Of a stretch of DNA of 64,000 nucleotides, positions 33,403 to 43,116 are shown piece after piece (position 1 is the first letter of the stretch; the number at the start of each line of letters is the position of its first letter). The DNA is from Pseudomonas sp. DG56-2 (lineage in GTDB: Bacteria > Pseudomonadota > Gammaproteobacteria > Pseudomonadales > Pseudomonadaceae), in assembly GCF_004803755.1 (NCBI RefSeq), contig NZ_CP032311.1:370501-434500 (forward strand), in the 5' to 3' direction. A program made the position numbers and the translations under genes. The notes under the pieces are model-generated. The model was not told the origin of the DNA and made no database searches. It saw nothing but the letters and a program-made list of their open reading frames with translations.

Positions 33403-35826
33403 TTACCATTGATAGGAGGCGCTGGCGACCACGCTGCGCTGATCGCCGTAGTAGCAATAGAAGCTATCACAAGTGGAGATATAGTCTTTGTCGAACAGGT
33501 TGGTGGCGTTCAGCTTGATGGACGCGCCTTTCAAGCTGTTGTCCAGGCGGCCCAAGTCATAGTGAACGGATGCGTCAAAAACTGTTACTGCATCGGCTTT
33601 GCCAAGCCAAGTGTTGCCCTGGTCGCCATACGTATTACCGGTGTAGCGTGCGCCACCACCGATACCGAAACCGTCCAGTACTCCACTGTGCCAAGTGTAA
33701 TCGGCCCAAAGCGATGCCTGTTGGTTCGGCATAAGTTGTAGGCGGTTACCTTTGTAATCCCCCTTTTGCACCTCGGACTTGGCCAAGGTGTATGCGGCGA
33801 TGAGCTTAAGGTTCTCGGTCAGATCGGAAACCGCTTCCAGCTCGAGCCCCTTTACTTTCACTTCGCCGGTCTGGCTGGACACAGGGACATTGCCGACCGT
33901 GGTGGTGACCGCAACATTTTTCTGAGTGAGGTCATAGATCGCAGCACTCAACAGGGTATTGGAGCCCGGCGGTTGATACTTGATACCCAGTTCCCATTGC
34001 TTGCCTTCGGTCGGTTTGAAGGATTGGTCTGGGGACGCGCTGGCATTGGTAGCGGTCTGGAAGGACTCCGCGTAGGACAGATACGGTACGAAGCCCGAGT
34101 CGAAAACGTAACTGATCGCCGCATTGCCGCTGAAATTTTTGCTGCGCTCGGTGTTGGTTACATCTTTCTTGTTGTAGTAGGTAGTGCCCGTATGGACCCA
34201 ATCCTCACGACCGCCGAGGGTCAGGCGCCATTGTTCGAGGGCCATCTGATCCTGTACATACAGGCCGGTCTGGACGGTCTTTTGGTTGTAGTCGTAGAAG
34301 GCATCCGAGCGCGGAGGGCGGACGATTGGCTGGCCATAAATCGGGTTATTGACGTTGATTGGCGGGGCCGAGCCGAAGATCGATGTGTAAGTGGTATCGG
34401 AACGTTGGTGATCAAGCCCGATCAGCAGGGTATGGCTGATAGCACCGGTGTCGAAGTTAGCCTGCAGGTTGTTGTCTACTGCAAATTGGCTGATGTCTTC
34501 GTCAGTGCTGGTGGTAGAACGAGCAATGTTGCCCTGATCATTCACTTGGCTGAAAGGATAGGAGCCGACAGTAACGGCTTGGAATGACAATTCCGATTTG
34601 GTGTACCGCAGGTTCTGGCGGAACTGCCAGACATCGTTCAACCGATGTTCAAAGGCATAACCCAGTGCGTAGTAGGTGCGGTCGTAGTATTCCCAGTCAG
34701 GGTCGCCGAGATTTTTGTGGTGGGAAATATCACCGAAAGGTGAGTCGAGCTTTGTGCCCTGCAGAGGATGGAACTGACTGGTAATACCAGTATCGTCACG
34801 AGTGAACTGTGAGAGCAGGGTCAGTTTAGTATCGGTGTCGATGTTCCAGGTCAGACTGGGCGCAATGTTGTAGCGTTTGTTATCGACATGATCGATTTGA
34901 GTACCGCTGTCGCGTACCACACCACTGAGGCCATAAAGGAATTGCCCTTCCTCGTCGATCTTCCCGGTACTGGCGAAGTTAATTTGACGATGGTTGTCGC
35001 TGCCGTACTGGACTTCGATTTCATTGCTCGACTCTTCGCTGGGGCGGCGGCTGACCATGTCCAGCATGCCACCCGGTGGAGTCTGGCCGTATACCGACGA
35101 TGCCGGACCGCGCAGCAGGGCGAGGCGATCGAGATTCCAGGTTTCCTGCTTGGGGTTGGCATACACGCCTTTTGGTAACGGAAGGCCATCAAGAAACTGG
35201 GTGGGTTCGAAACCGCGTACACGCAGCCAATCGGCGCGGGTGTCGCTACCGAAACTGCTGGCAACGATGCCGGGCATGTAGCGAACGGCGTCATCGAGAT
35301 TTTGCACGCCGCGGTCGCTCATCTGCTCCCGGGTGGCGACAGAAATTGAGCGAGGTGCTTCGACAAGCGCTGTATCAGTCTTGGTGCCCGCGGCTGTGCG
35401 AGTTGCAACGTAACCTTCTACCGGCCCCCATGCGCTTTCCAGATCACCCGTGGCATTGATACTGGTCTCCGGCAAGGCCATGACACCTTCCGGCGCCGCG
35501 ACGAGGCTGTAGGTGCCCGCACTGCTTTGCTGCAGTTGCAAACCCGTGCCACGCAGCGCGGCCTGCAATGCGCCGACGCCGTTGTATTGACCGTTGACCG
35601 GGGCAGAGGTGCGACCGTTGGTCAGTCCCGGGTCCATCGACAGGGCAATGCCGGCCTGGCTTGCGATCTGGTTCAGGGTGCTCGACAGCGGGGCTGCTGG
35701 CAGGTTGTAGGCGCGCTGACTGGATTGCTCGGCAGCAACCAGCGAAGTGCTCACCACCGGAGCGGACAGGGCAATGGCCAACGCCAGCAGGCTAGGGCGC
35801 AGGAAGGTATCGAAAACGCGGGACAT
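33403..35826 (-). CDS. foxA: TonB-dependent ferrioxamine receptor with signalling domain
   Basis: 807-residue outer membrane siderophore receptor. A signal peptide ends near AAEQSSQ. An N-terminal secretin/STN signalling domain (YNLPAAPLSSTLNQIASQAG) marks it as a transducer. The plug domain holds LRVRGFEPTQFLDGLPLP and GPASSVYGQTPPGG, then the barrel, ending in an aromatic C-terminus (SYQW). The CDSFYCYYGDQR loop is shared with FoxA/FhuA-type receptors. The STN domain, with FecI/FecR-like genes upstream and a PepSY reductase downstream, matches the P. aeruginosa foxIRAB unit. Other hydroxamates cannot be excluded. Confidence 0.88.
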   Translation of the reverse strand: MSRVFDTFLRPSLLALAIALSAPVVSTSLVAAEQSSQRAYNLPAAPLSSTLNQIASQAGIALSMDPGLTNGRTSAPVNGQYNGVGALQAALRGTGLQLQQSSAGTYSLVAAPEGVMALPETSINATGDLESAWGPVEGYVATRTAAGTKTDTALVEAPRSISVATREQMSDRGVQNLDDAVRYMPGIVASSFGSDTRADWLRVRGFEPTQFLDGLPLPKGVYANPKQETWNLDRLALLRGPASSVYGQTPPGGMLDMVSRRPSEESSNEIEVQYGSDNHRQINFASTGKIDEEGQFLYGLSGVVRDSGTQIDHVDNKRYNIAPSLTWNIDTDTKLTLLSQFTRDDTGITSQFHPLQGTKLDSPFGDISHHKNLGDPDWEYYDRTYYALGYAFEHRLNDVWQFRQNLRYTKSELSFQAVTVGSYPFSQVNDQGNIARSTTSTDEDISQFAVDNNLQANFDTGAISHTLLIGLDHQRSDTTYTSIFGSAPPINVNNPIYGQPIVRPPRSDAFYDYNQKTVQTGLYVQDQMALEQWRLTLGGREDWVHTGTTYYNKKDVTNTERSKNFSGNAAISYVFDSGFVPYLSYAESFQTATNASASPDQSFKPTEGKQWELGIKYQPPGSNTLLSAAIYDLTQKNVAVTTTVGNVPVSSQTGEVKVKGLELEAVSDLTENLKLIAAYTLAKSEVQKGDYKGNRLQLMPNQQASLWADYTWHSGVLDGFGIGGGARYTGNTYGDQGNTWLGKADAVTVFDASVHYDLGRLDNSLKGASIKLNATNLFDKDYISTCDSFYCYYGDQRSVVASASYQW

Positions 35827-35948
35827 GCAGCAACTCCTCGACGAATAAGTGCTAACTAGCTTCCTTGCCGAGTGAGATTGGAAAAGTGATAGGGCTTAGT
35901 GAAAATAATTTAGATTAATATTTCAAACAGCGCTGCAGGCGAGGCTTT

Positions 35949-35974
35949 TCGCCGGCAAGCCGGCTTTCACGGGA
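35949..35974. repeat. REP-like element after foxR
   Basis: TCGCCGGCAAGCCGGCTTTCACGGGA contains the GCCGGCAAGCCGGC hairpin of Pseudomonas REPs. It lies five bases past the foxR stop and upstream of foxA on the minus strand, so it may separate foxIR and foxA transcription. Confidence 0.5.
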
Positions 35975-35978
35975 TTGT

Positions 35979-36944
35979 CTAAGGGGTGTCGGGCTTCGCT
36001 GCCACCGTCACCCACCAAGGGGTGTGCTGTTCGATCTGCACGGGCAGGGTCGGCAGCAATGAAGTCAGGGCCAGGTCGATATTGTTCAGCGGGAAGCTGC
36101 CGGTGATACGCAGGTTGGCTACCTCCGGTGCCACGCCCAGGTAGCCACTGCGGTATCGGGCAAGTTCTTCGACCAGATCGCCCAGGCGTACGTTGTCAAC
36201 CACCAGCATGCCGCGGGTCCAAGCGTCGGCGCCCATACTCAGGCCATCGATCTGGCTGAGCTGGTCATGGCTCATCAGCACTTGCTGACCTTCGTGCAGG
36301 ATTTGCTCGTTGCCGCTGTCCTGTGGCCTGGCGGCCACGGCTGATTGCAATACGCTCAAGCGTGTTCCCTGGTCTTCGAGTTTGACCAGAAAGCGCGTAC
36401 CCAGGGCTCGCATGCGCCCGTCTTCGGTGGCGACGATGAAAGGACGATCGTCCTTGTGGCCGGTCTCGACGGAGATCTCACCTTCGTGAAGGACGATCAG
36501 GCGTTCTTTTTCATCAAAGCGAATATCCACCGCCGAATGGGTATTCAGGCTGATCAAGGTGCCGTCGGTGAGGCGCATGCTGCGTTGCTCGCCGGTGGCT
36601 GTACGTTGATCTGCCAGCCAGTAGCCCAGCGATTGATAACTGCTGACCCAACTCAAAAAGCCAACCGCCACCACCAGGCTGGCCAGGCCACCACCCAATT
36701 TGCGCACTCGTTGGCGCAATCCGGCGCGTGATTGCAGTAACGCCTGGCGCGCAGGCCCGGCTGCGGCGCTGAAGCGCTGGTCAAGCATGCCCAATTGCAT
36801 CCATGCCCGCTGGTGTTCTTCGCTGGAGGCCAGCCACAAGGCGAACTCCGCGCGTTCGTCGCGGCTGCCACTGCCCGAATCCAGGCACAGCTGCCAGGCA
36901 ATCGCGGCGTCCAGTACCGTGGCGCTGACCGGCTTGCTGTTCAT
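35979..36944 (-). CDS. foxR: FecR-like anti-sigma factor/regulator
   Basis: 321 residues from MNSKPVSATVLDAA. The cytoplasmic DUF4880/FecR N-domain (AIAWQLCLDSG, FALWLASSEEHQRAWMQL) binds the ECF sigma factor. One membrane helix lies around 95-112 (GGLASLVVAVGFLSW), and the periplasmic FecR domain follows (GEQRSMRLTDGTLISLNTHSAV). The C-terminal STN-like region (NNIDLALTSLLPTLPVQIEQ) contacts the receptor signalling domain. ATG overlaps the foxI stop (ATGA). Named from context with foxA. Confidence 0.87.
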   Translation of the reverse strand: MNSKPVSATVLDAAIAWQLCLDSGSGSRDERAEFALWLASSEEHQRAWMQLGMLDQRFSAAAGPARQALLQSRAGLRQRVRKLGGGLASLVVAVGFLSWVSSYQSLGYWLADQRTATGEQRSMRLTDGTLISLNTHSAVDIRFDEKERLIVLHEGEISVETGHKDDRPFIVATEDGRMRALGTRFLVKLEDQGTRLSVLQSAVAARPQDSGNEQILHEGQQVLMSHDQLSQIDGLSMGADAWTRGMLVVDNVRLGDLVEELARYRSGYLGVAPEVANLRITGSFPLNNIDLALTSLLPTLPVQIEQHTPWWVTVAAKPDTP

Positions 36945-37459
36945 GTCGGCTCGCCGTACAGCGCTACGTAGCACTGACGCATGCCTTGGGCCAGGTACTG
37001 GCGCACGCGGGAGACGGACACACCCAGGCGTTCGGCAATTTGCGAATGATTCAGGCCGTCGAGGCGGTTGTAGAGGAAAGCCGCTCGCGCTTTGCTCGAC
37101 AGTTTTCCCAGCAGGCGATCAATGGCTTTGAGGTCTTCAAGAATCAGATGTTGTTCTTCCGGGGAAGGTTGTTCGGCTTCGGGGATCAGCATCAGCTCGG
37201 CCAGATAGGCCTGCTCCAGTGCCGCGCGGCGAAAATGATCGAACAACAGACCTTTGGCAATCGCCAGGATAAAGGCTCGAGGTTCACGCGGCGCCGACAA
37301 TTGATCGCGACCCAGCAGGCGCACGAAGGTGTCCTGGCTGAGGTCCTCGGCACGGTCGGCGCAGGCGATATTACGCCGTAGCCAGCCGAGTAGCCAACTG
37401 CGATGGTCGCGGTAGAGCGTACCGACCAGCTCACTGTGTGGGCTTTGTGCGGACGACAA
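36941..37459 (-). CDS. foxI: FecI-type ECF sigma factor
   Basis: 172-residue extracytoplasmic-function sigma factor. Region 2 holds LSQDTFVRLLGRD and region 4 the helix-turn-helix LNHSQIAERLGVSVSRVRQYL, near the C-terminus, as in FecI-type iron-starvation factors. It should transcribe foxA when ferrioxamine binds the receptor. A Fur-like palindrome lies 31 bases upstream, so iron repression of the whole cascade is likely. Overlaps foxR by four bases. Confidence 0.88.
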   Translation of the reverse strand: MSSAQSPHSELVGTLYRDHRSWLLGWLRRNIACADRAEDLSQDTFVRLLGRDQLSAPREPRAFILAIAKGLLFDHFRRAALEQAYLAELMLIPEAEQPSPEEQHLILEDLKAIDRLLGKLSSKARAAFLYNRLDGLNHSQIAERLGVSVSRVRQYLAQGMRQCYVALYGEPT

Positions 37460-37489
37460 GGCGTTCCCCGAAAAAGATGTGTTAACTAA

Positions 37490-37504
37490 CGAGAATTATT
37501 CGCG
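37490..37504. promoter_or_regulatory. Candidate Fur box upstream of foxI
   Basis: CGAGAATTATTCGCG has the 7-1-7 inverted layout and the central AGAATTATT typical of Fur boxes (TGATAATnATTATCA, with frequent GAGAATnATTCTC variants). The match is imperfect at the outer bases. It lies 31 bases upstream of the foxI ATG. Confidence 0.5.
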
Positions 37505-37554
37505 ATTGTTACAGGATCTTCTTGTGAAACGCAATTGACGCTCATCGGATGATG

Positions 37555-38259
37555 TTAAAAGCCGTGACTTTGTTGACGTCGGCGCCGCCAACGTTGCAAT
37601 TGTTGGTCGAGCTGAGCCGGGCTGTCCAACTGCTGGCGCCGGGCTTGGCTGAATAAAATCAGGGCCAGTTCGGCCGTTACCATGGCATCGGCACTGGCGT
37701 TATGGCGTTCTACCGCTTCGAGGCCGAAGCAGGCTGTCCAGTCGTCCAGCCCGGCTTCGCGCAAGGTAAGTTGCGGGTTCAGCAGCGGGGCCAGTTCAGC
37801 GACGTCGAAGAACGGGTGCTGCAGGCGATAACCGAGGTGGTCTTTCAGGGCTCGTGCAAGCATGCGCTGATCAAAAGGGGCATGAAAAGCCAGTATGGGG
37901 CTGTCACCAATAAAAGCCATCAGGTCGAGCAGCGCCTCGGCCGGATCACAGCCTGCTGCAATAGCGCTAGGGCCCAGGCCATGGATGAGCACGCTGGAAG
38001 TCAGCTTGTGATCGCGTTGATAGAGTGTGCGCTCGAACTGCTGACTGAAGTCTATCGCGCCATCTTCGATGACCACAGCGCCAATCGAAAGCACCTGGTC
38101 ACGTTGGGTGTTCAGGCCGCTGGTTTCCAGATCGAGCACGACCCAGCGCTGAGAGCGCAAGGTGTTGTCACCGAGCACGGCCGCAGGTGCCAGCTGGGCG
38201 ACGCGCTGGCAGATGTGCTCATCGATTTGTCGAGGGCGTAGCCAGGCAAAAAGACTCAC
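37555..38259 (-). CDS. DEDDh 3'-5' exonuclease, DnaQ/epsilon-like
   Basis: 234 residues. Exonuclease motif I is VVLDLETSGLNTQRDQVLSIG (Asp-Glu pair), followed by LAFHAPFDQRML (motif II) and NASADAMVTAELAL (motif III His/Asp). It lacks the polymerase-binding tail of true DnaQ. Overlaps the upstream DUF294/CBS gene by four bases (ATGA), so the two are translationally coupled. The same pair recurs in other proteobacteria, often near acetate transport genes, but the role of the nuclease there is not established. Confidence 0.82.
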   Translation of the reverse strand: MSLFAWLRPRQIDEHICQRVAQLAPAAVLGDNTLRSQRWVVLDLETSGLNTQRDQVLSIGAVVIEDGAIDFSQQFERTLYQRDHKLTSSVLIHGLGPSAIAAGCDPAEALLDLMAFIGDSPILAFHAPFDQRMLARALKDHLGYRLQHPFFDVAELAPLLNPQLTLREAGLDDWTACFGLEAVERHNASADAMVTAELALILFSQARRQQLDSPAQLDQQLQRWRRRRQQSHGF

Positions 38260-40193
38260 AACTGATACCTCAATGCCAGGCTGCTCTGCAGTCGCTGCGC
38301 CTGGCGCAATGATTCGCGCAGGATACGCCGGTCCAGATGATTGAGGCTGTCCGGGTCAACGCGGTTGGAGTAGGGCAGGTTCTGCCGGCTTTGCAACTGA
38401 TGCTGCTGCATGCGGGTTTGCTGGATGAAGTGGTAGGCCTCTTCATACGCGGCTCCGTCGAGTGGGTCGATCACTTCACGGCTCACCAGTTCGCGCAGGC
38501 GTTCCAGGGTATTGTTGGCGCTGATGCCATTGGCCAATGCCAGAAGACGGGCGCCGTCGACAAAGGGGGTCAGCCCCTGAACCTTGAGGTCGAGCGTGGC
38601 GGCTTTATCGCTGCCCTGGCGGGTCAGTACGAATTCACGGAAGCGGCCTACGGGCGGACGCTGGCGCAAGGCGTTGCCAGCCATCATGCGTTGGAACAGA
38701 CGGTTGTCGGCTACTTGCTCGAGAATGCTCTGGCGTAGCTGTTCGCAGGCGCTTTCATTGCCCCAGACCACTCGCAGGTCAAAATAGATGCTGGAGGCCA
38801 GGAGATTTTCCGGCGTGGCCTCGCGAATGAATGCGGCAAATCGGCGTGCCCATTCCGAGCGCGACAGGCAGAGCTCGGGATTGCCGGCCATGATGTTGCC
38901 CTTGCACAGGGTAAAACCGCATTGAGCCAGGCCCTGATTGATGTACTGGGCCAGTGGCAGCAGGCGACCGCGAATTTCCGCAGCCTGGGCTGCATCGCGG
39001 GCTTCAAAAAGAATTCCGTTGTCCTGGTCGGTGTGCAGGGTTTGCTCGCGCCGACCCTCACTGCCAAAACACAGCCAACTGAAAGGTACGCCGGGATCGC
39101 CCTTGTCCTGTATCGCGAGTTCGATCACCCGGCATACGGTGTGGTCGTTGAGCAACGTGATGATCTGTGTGATCTGCGTCGAAGAGGCGCCGTGGGCGAG
39201 CATGCGCTCGACCAGTTGTCCGATTTCCCCACGCAACGACACCAGGTTCTCGATTCGCGCGGCATGACGAATGGTGCGGGCCAGGTGCACCAGGTCAACA
39301 CGCTGCAGAGAGAACAGATCGCGCTCCGACACCACGCCGCAAAGGCGTCGGTCCTCGACCAGGCACACATGCGCAATGTGGCGTTCGGTCATGGCAATGG
39401 CGGCGTCAAAAGCGCTGGCCTGCGGGCTCAGGTAGAACGGGTCGGCGGTCATGTGTTCGCCGATGGGACCCGAGACATCAGCGCTGGCATCGGCGACCAC
39501 CTGGCGCAAGTCGCGCAGGGTGAAAATGCCGACGGGGAAGCGCTGCCCGTCGACGATCACAATGCTGCCGACCTGTTGTTCATGCATCAGTGCCACGGCT
39601 TCGCGCACGGGTGTTTTCGATTCGCAGGTTACCGGGTGGCGCATGGCCAACTCACCGAGGCGGGTGTTGAGCGAGTACTGAGTACCGAGGGTTTCCACGG
39701 CACGGCGCTGGACCTGCTGGTTGACCTGATCGAGCAGGCTGCTGACGCCACGCAGGGCGAAGTCGCGAAAAACCTCGGAAAGCGCGAACAGGCGAATGAA
39801 TGCCGCTTTGTTCAGTTGCAGGCAAAAGGTGTCTTCGCCGGCCAGGTGCTCAGTGCGGGTGGCACGTTCGCCAAGCAACGCGGCGAGGGGAAAGCACTCG
39901 CCAGTGGTGATCTCGAATGTGGTTTCAGTACCAGGGCGCGTTTCATGTTGGCGCTCGCCGATAACTCGACCCTGCTTGACGATGTAGAAGTGCTCTACCG
40001 GCCCGTCATTGGGGGTGATGATGCTGTCATTGGCTGCATAGAAACGCAGTTGGCACTGTTCGACGAGAAACGCCAGGTGAGCGTTTTCCATCTGATTGAA
40101 AGGAGGAAAGCGTTGCAAAAACTGCAGGGTCCCCTGGATGTTCTGCATGACTGCAGTCTTTCCTGCCTGGGTGAAGGCGTCCATTTTGCTCAT
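38256..40193 (-). CDS. Cyclic-nucleotide-binding/CBS/DUF294 nucleotidyltransferase-like protein
   Basis: About 645 residues from MSKMDAFTQ, chosen over an upstream Met 12 codons earlier. Order: cNMP-binding domain (about 25-140, FYIVKQGRVIGE), CBS pair (about 175-305, VGSIVIVDGQRFPVGIFTLRDL and VCLVEDRRLCGVVSERDL), then a DUF294 nucleotidyltransferase domain with GSEGRREQTLHTDQDNG, keeping Gly-Ser and the Asp pair, and a DUF294 C-terminal domain. The layout resembles the regulatory half of GlnD-like uridylyltransferases, so it may modify a protein in response to nucleotide levels. Substrate unknown. Coupled to the exonuclease gene. Confidence 0.8.
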   Translation of the reverse strand: MSKMDAFTQAGKTAVMQNIQGTLQFLQRFPPFNQMENAHLAFLVEQCQLRFYAANDSIITPNDGPVEHFYIVKQGRVIGERQHETRPGTETTFEITTGECFPLAALLGERATRTEHLAGEDTFCLQLNKAAFIRLFALSEVFRDFALRGVSSLLDQVNQQVQRRAVETLGTQYSLNTRLGELAMRHPVTCESKTPVREAVALMHEQQVGSIVIVDGQRFPVGIFTLRDLRQVVADASADVSGPIGEHMTADPFYLSPQASAFDAAIAMTERHIAHVCLVEDRRLCGVVSERDLFSLQRVDLVHLARTIRHAARIENLVSLRGEIGQLVERMLAHGASSTQITQIITLLNDHTVCRVIELAIQDKGDPGVPFSWLCFGSEGRREQTLHTDQDNGILFEARDAAQAAEIRGRLLPLAQYINQGLAQCGFTLCKGNIMAGNPELCLSRSEWARRFAAFIREATPENLLASSIYFDLRVVWGNESACEQLRQSILEQVADNRLFQRMMAGNALRQRPPVGRFREFVLTRQGSDKAATLDLKVQGLTPFVDGARLLALANGISANNTLERLRELVSREVIDPLDGAAYEEAYHFIQQTRMQQHQLQSRQNLPYSNRVDPDSLNHLDRRILRESLRQAQRLQSSLALRYQL

Positions 40194-40429
40194 GAGCGTT
40201 ACCGCAAATTTATGTCGAGCTGTATACATCGACCTTGTTGTTTTCGACCTTCATGGTCGGTTGCAGTGTCCCCGGTGCCCATTGGACGTAAGTCTAAACA
40301 ATGCGACGGGCAGGGTGAGAAACACGACGGTTGTCAAAATGCCGACGAAAGGCGGGTTGCAAGGCGATCAAAAGGGGTCTGAACTTGATTCAAGGGAGAT
40401 TTTTCCGCGTCATCGATGATGAGAGAGCT

Positions 40430-40873
40430 ATGCCCGACCAAGACGACATCCTGAGTGATGCCGAGCGCGAAGCGCTGGCAACGATTACCGCGCCGAAGGC
40501 TGCCCCGCAGAAAGTGTTGATCGTCGATGACAACGAGCTGGCTCGTGAGGCGCTGGCCAGTTACCTCAAAGCCCAGGGAATCAAGTGCGTGACAGCGGAA
40601 AATGCCGAGCGGGCGCTGGCGTACCTAAAGGGTGAACGCGGGATTGGTTTGTTGATTACAGATTTGCGCATGCAGCCGCTCGATGGCCTGGAGTTGATCC
40701 GCCAGATTCGCGAATCGGAAAAGGCGGCCCTGCCGATCATCATCGTCTCCGGTGATGCCGATGTTCCCGATGCCATTGCGGCGATGCATTTGAGTGTCGT
40801 CGACTTTCTGCTCAAGCCGATTGATTTGGACAAACTGGTGGAACTGGTGCGTAAGGAACTGGGGATTAGTTGA
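40430..40873 (+). CDS. Receiver-only response regulator
   Basis: 147 residues from MPDQDDILSDAERE; the longer open frame has no better start. A short acidic leader (to about 28) precedes one receiver domain: VLIVDDNELAREAL (Asp pair), phosphorylatable Asp in LLITDLRMQPLDG, Ser in IIIVSGDAD, and Lys in DFLLKPIDLDKL. There is no output domain, so it acts by protein contact. It is transcribed away from the DUF294 gene across a 236-base gap and ends before a strong bidirectional terminator shared with glcB. The partner kinase is not in the window. Confidence 0.82.
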   Translation: MPDQDDILSDAEREALATITAPKAAPQKVLIVDDNELAREALASYLKAQGIKCVTAENAERALAYLKGERGIGLLITDLRMQPLDGLELIRQIRESEKAALPIIIVSGDADVPDAIAAMHLSVVDFLLKPIDLDKLVELVRKELGIS

Positions 40874-40878
40874 AGCGA

Positions 40879-40926
40879 ATCGAGGAACAAGCCCGCTCCA
40901 CAGTGGGAGCGGGCTTGTTCCTCGAT
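40879..40926. terminator. Perfect 21-bp palindrome, bidirectional terminator
   Basis: Arms 40879-40899 and 40906-40926 are exactly complementary over 21 bases (ATCGAGGAACAAGCCCG... against ...CGGGCTTGTTCCTCGAT) with a six-base loop. It sits six bases after the response-regulator stop and 13 before the glcB stop on the other strand. The AAGCCCGCTCC core shows REP ancestry. Strong in both directions. Confidence 0.75.
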
Positions 40927-40938
40927 AAGGCGACGTGA

Positions 40939-43116
40939 TTACAGACCGTTCTTGGCCTTGAACTCACGACGACGACGGTGCAGGACTGGCTCGGTGTAGC
41001 CGTTCGGCTGCTTGGTGCCTTCTACCACCAGTTCGACGGCCGCCTGGAAGGCGATATTGTCGTCGAAGTTTGGTGCCAGCGGACGGTACAGCGGGTCGTT
41101 GGCGTTCTGCTTGTCGACCACCGGAGCCATGCGCTTGAGGCTTTCCAGCACCTGAGCCTCGTTGACAATGCCATGACGCAGCCAGTTGGCCAGGAGCTGG
41201 GCGGAAATGCGCAGGGTCGCGCGGTCTTCCATCAGGCCGACGTCATTGATGTCCGGCACTTTCGAACAGCCGACACCCTGGTCGATCCAGCGCACAACGT
41301 AGCCAAGGATGCCCTGGGCGTTGTTGTCCAGCTCGTTGCGGATTTCTTCTTCGGACCAATTGGTGTCTGTTGCCAGCGGGATGGTCAGAATGTCGTCCAC
41401 CGACGCAGGCGTACGCTTGGCCAGCTCGGCCTGGCGAGCGAATACGTCGACCTTGTGATAGTGCAGCGCATGCAGTGCTGCGGCAGTCGGCGACGGAACC
41501 CAAGCGGTGTTGGCACCTGCCAGCGGGTGAGCGATTTTCTGCTCGAGCATATCGGCCATCAGATCAGGCATGGCCCACATGCCTTTACCGATCTGGGCGC
41601 GGCCTTGCAGACCGGTAGCCAGGCCGATATCGACGTTGGAGTTCTCGTAGGCGCCAATCCACTTCTGGGTTTTCATGGCGCCCTTGCGCACGACAGCGCC
41701 AGCTTCCATGGAGGTGTGGATTTCATCACCGGTGCGGTCGAGGAAGCCGGTGTTGATGAACACCACACGCTCGCTGGCGGCTTTGATACAGGCCTTGAGG
41801 TTGACCGTGGTACGGCGCTCCTCATCCATGATGCCGACCTTCAGGGTATTACGCTTCATACCCAGAACGTCTTCGATACGACCGAACAGCTCGTTGGTGA
41901 ACGCCGCTTCTTCCGGGCCATGCATCTTCGGTTTAACGATGTAGACCGAGCCGGTACGGCTGTTCTTGCGGCTGGTGTTGCCGTTGATGTTGTGAATCGC
42001 GGCAAGGTTGGTGATCAGGCCGTCGAGAATACCCTCTGGCACTTCATTGCCATCTTTGTCGAGGATCGCGTCGATGGTCATCAAGTGGCCGACGTTGCGC
42101 ACGAACAGCAGGGAGCGACCGTGCAGAGTCACCGTTCCACCGTTAGGCGCGGTGTATTCGCGGTCCGGGTTCATGGTCCGGGTGAAGGTCTGACCGCCTT
42201 TGCTGACGCTTTCCGACAGGTCGCCCTTCATCAGGCCGAGCCAGTTGCGGTAGATCACTACCTTGTCGTCGGCATCGACAGCGGCAACCGAGTCTTCGCA
42301 GTCCATGATGGTGGTCAGGGCGGCTTCCATCAGCACGTCCTTGATCCCGGCAGCGTCGGTCTGGCCGACCGGAGTGCTGGCATCGAACTGGATTTCGAAG
42401 TGCAGGCCATTGTGCTTGAGCAGAATGGAGGTTGGCGCCGAAGCGTCGCCGAGGAAACCGATCAGTTGTGCGTCATCGCGCAGGCCGCTGTTGCTGCCGC
42501 CTTTGAGGGCGACGATCAGTTTGCCGCCTTCGATGCGGTAAGCAGTGGAATCGACATGCGAGCCGGCAGTCAGTGGTGCGGACTCATCGAGGAAGGCACG
42601 GGCGAAGGCGATAACCTTGTCACCGCGAACCTTGTTGTAGCCTTTACCTTTTTCCGCACCGCCAGCTTCGCTGATGGCATCGGTGCCGTACAGAGCATCG
42701 TACAGCGAGCCCCAGCGGGCGTTGGAAGCGTTCAGGGCAAAGCGCGCATTCATCACTGGCACAACCAGTTGTGGACCGGCCATGCGGGCAATTTCGTCGT
42801 CGACGTTCTGGGTCGAAGCCTGGAAGTCCGCTGCTTCTGGCAGCAGGTAACCGATGTCCTGGAGGAAGGCTTTGTAAGCCACGGCATCGTGAGCCTGGCC
42901 TTGACGCGCCTGGTGCCAGGCATCGATCTGTGCCTGCAGTGCGTCACGTTTGGCCAGCAGTGCTTTGTTCTTTGGAGCGAGGTCGTTGATGATCTTTTCT
43001 GCCCCCACCCAGAACTGCTCGGCGTTGACGCCGGTTCCAGGAATGGCTTCGTTGTTCACGAAGTCGAACAGGACTTTGGCGACCTGAAGGCCACCGACTT
43101 GAACGTGTTCAGTCAT
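40939..43116 (-). CDS. glcB: Malate synthase G
   Basis: 725 residues from [19 protein letters not shown], the standard start; an in-frame ATG four codons earlier is less likely. Condenses glyoxylate with acetyl-CoA to malate in the glyoxylate shunt and glycolate use. Isoform G length and motifs are present: [32 protein letters not shown]-like core replaced by the normal [21 protein letters not shown] region, and [17 protein letters not shown]. Stands alone, facing the response regulator. Confidence 0.96.
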   Translation of the reverse strand: MTEHVQVGGLQVAKVLFDFVNNEAIPGTGVNAEQFWVGAEKIINDLAPKNKALLAKRDALQAQIDAWHQARQGQAHDAVAYKAFLQDIGYLLPEAADFQASTQNVDDEIARMAGPQLVVPVMNARFALNASNARWGSLYDALYGTDAISEAGGAEKGKGYNKVRGDKVIAFARAFLDESAPLTAGSHVDSTAYRIEGGKLIVALKGGSNSGLRDDAQLIGFLGDASAPTSILLKHNGLHFEIQFDASTPVGQTDAAGIKDVLMEAALTTIMDCEDSVAAVDADDKVVIYRNWLGLMKGDLSESVSKGGQTFTRTMNPDREYTAPNGGTVTLHGRSLLFVRNVGHLMTIDAILDKDGNEVPEGILDGLITNLAAIHNINGNTSRKNSRTGSVYIVKPKMHGPEEAAFTNELFGRIEDVLGMKRNTLKVGIMDEERRTTVNLKACIKAASERVVFINTGFLDRTGDEIHTSMEAGAVVRKGAMKTQKWIGAYENSNVDIGLATGLQGRAQIGKGMWAMPDLMADMLEQKIAHPLAGANTAWVPSPTAAALHALHYHKVDVFARQAELAKRTPASVDDILTIPLATDTNWSEEEIRNELDNNAQGILGYVVRWIDQGVGCSKVPDINDVGLMEDRATLRISAQLLANWLRHGIVNEAQVLESLKRMAPVVDKQNANDPLYRPLAPNFDDNIAFQAAVELVVEGTKQPNGYTEPVLHRRRREFKAKNGL

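Noticed and set aside
35827..35978. FoxI-dependent promoter for foxA
   Set aside because: A GGAAGC and a CGTC can be found at roughly the right spacing, but too close to the ATG and too weak to call.
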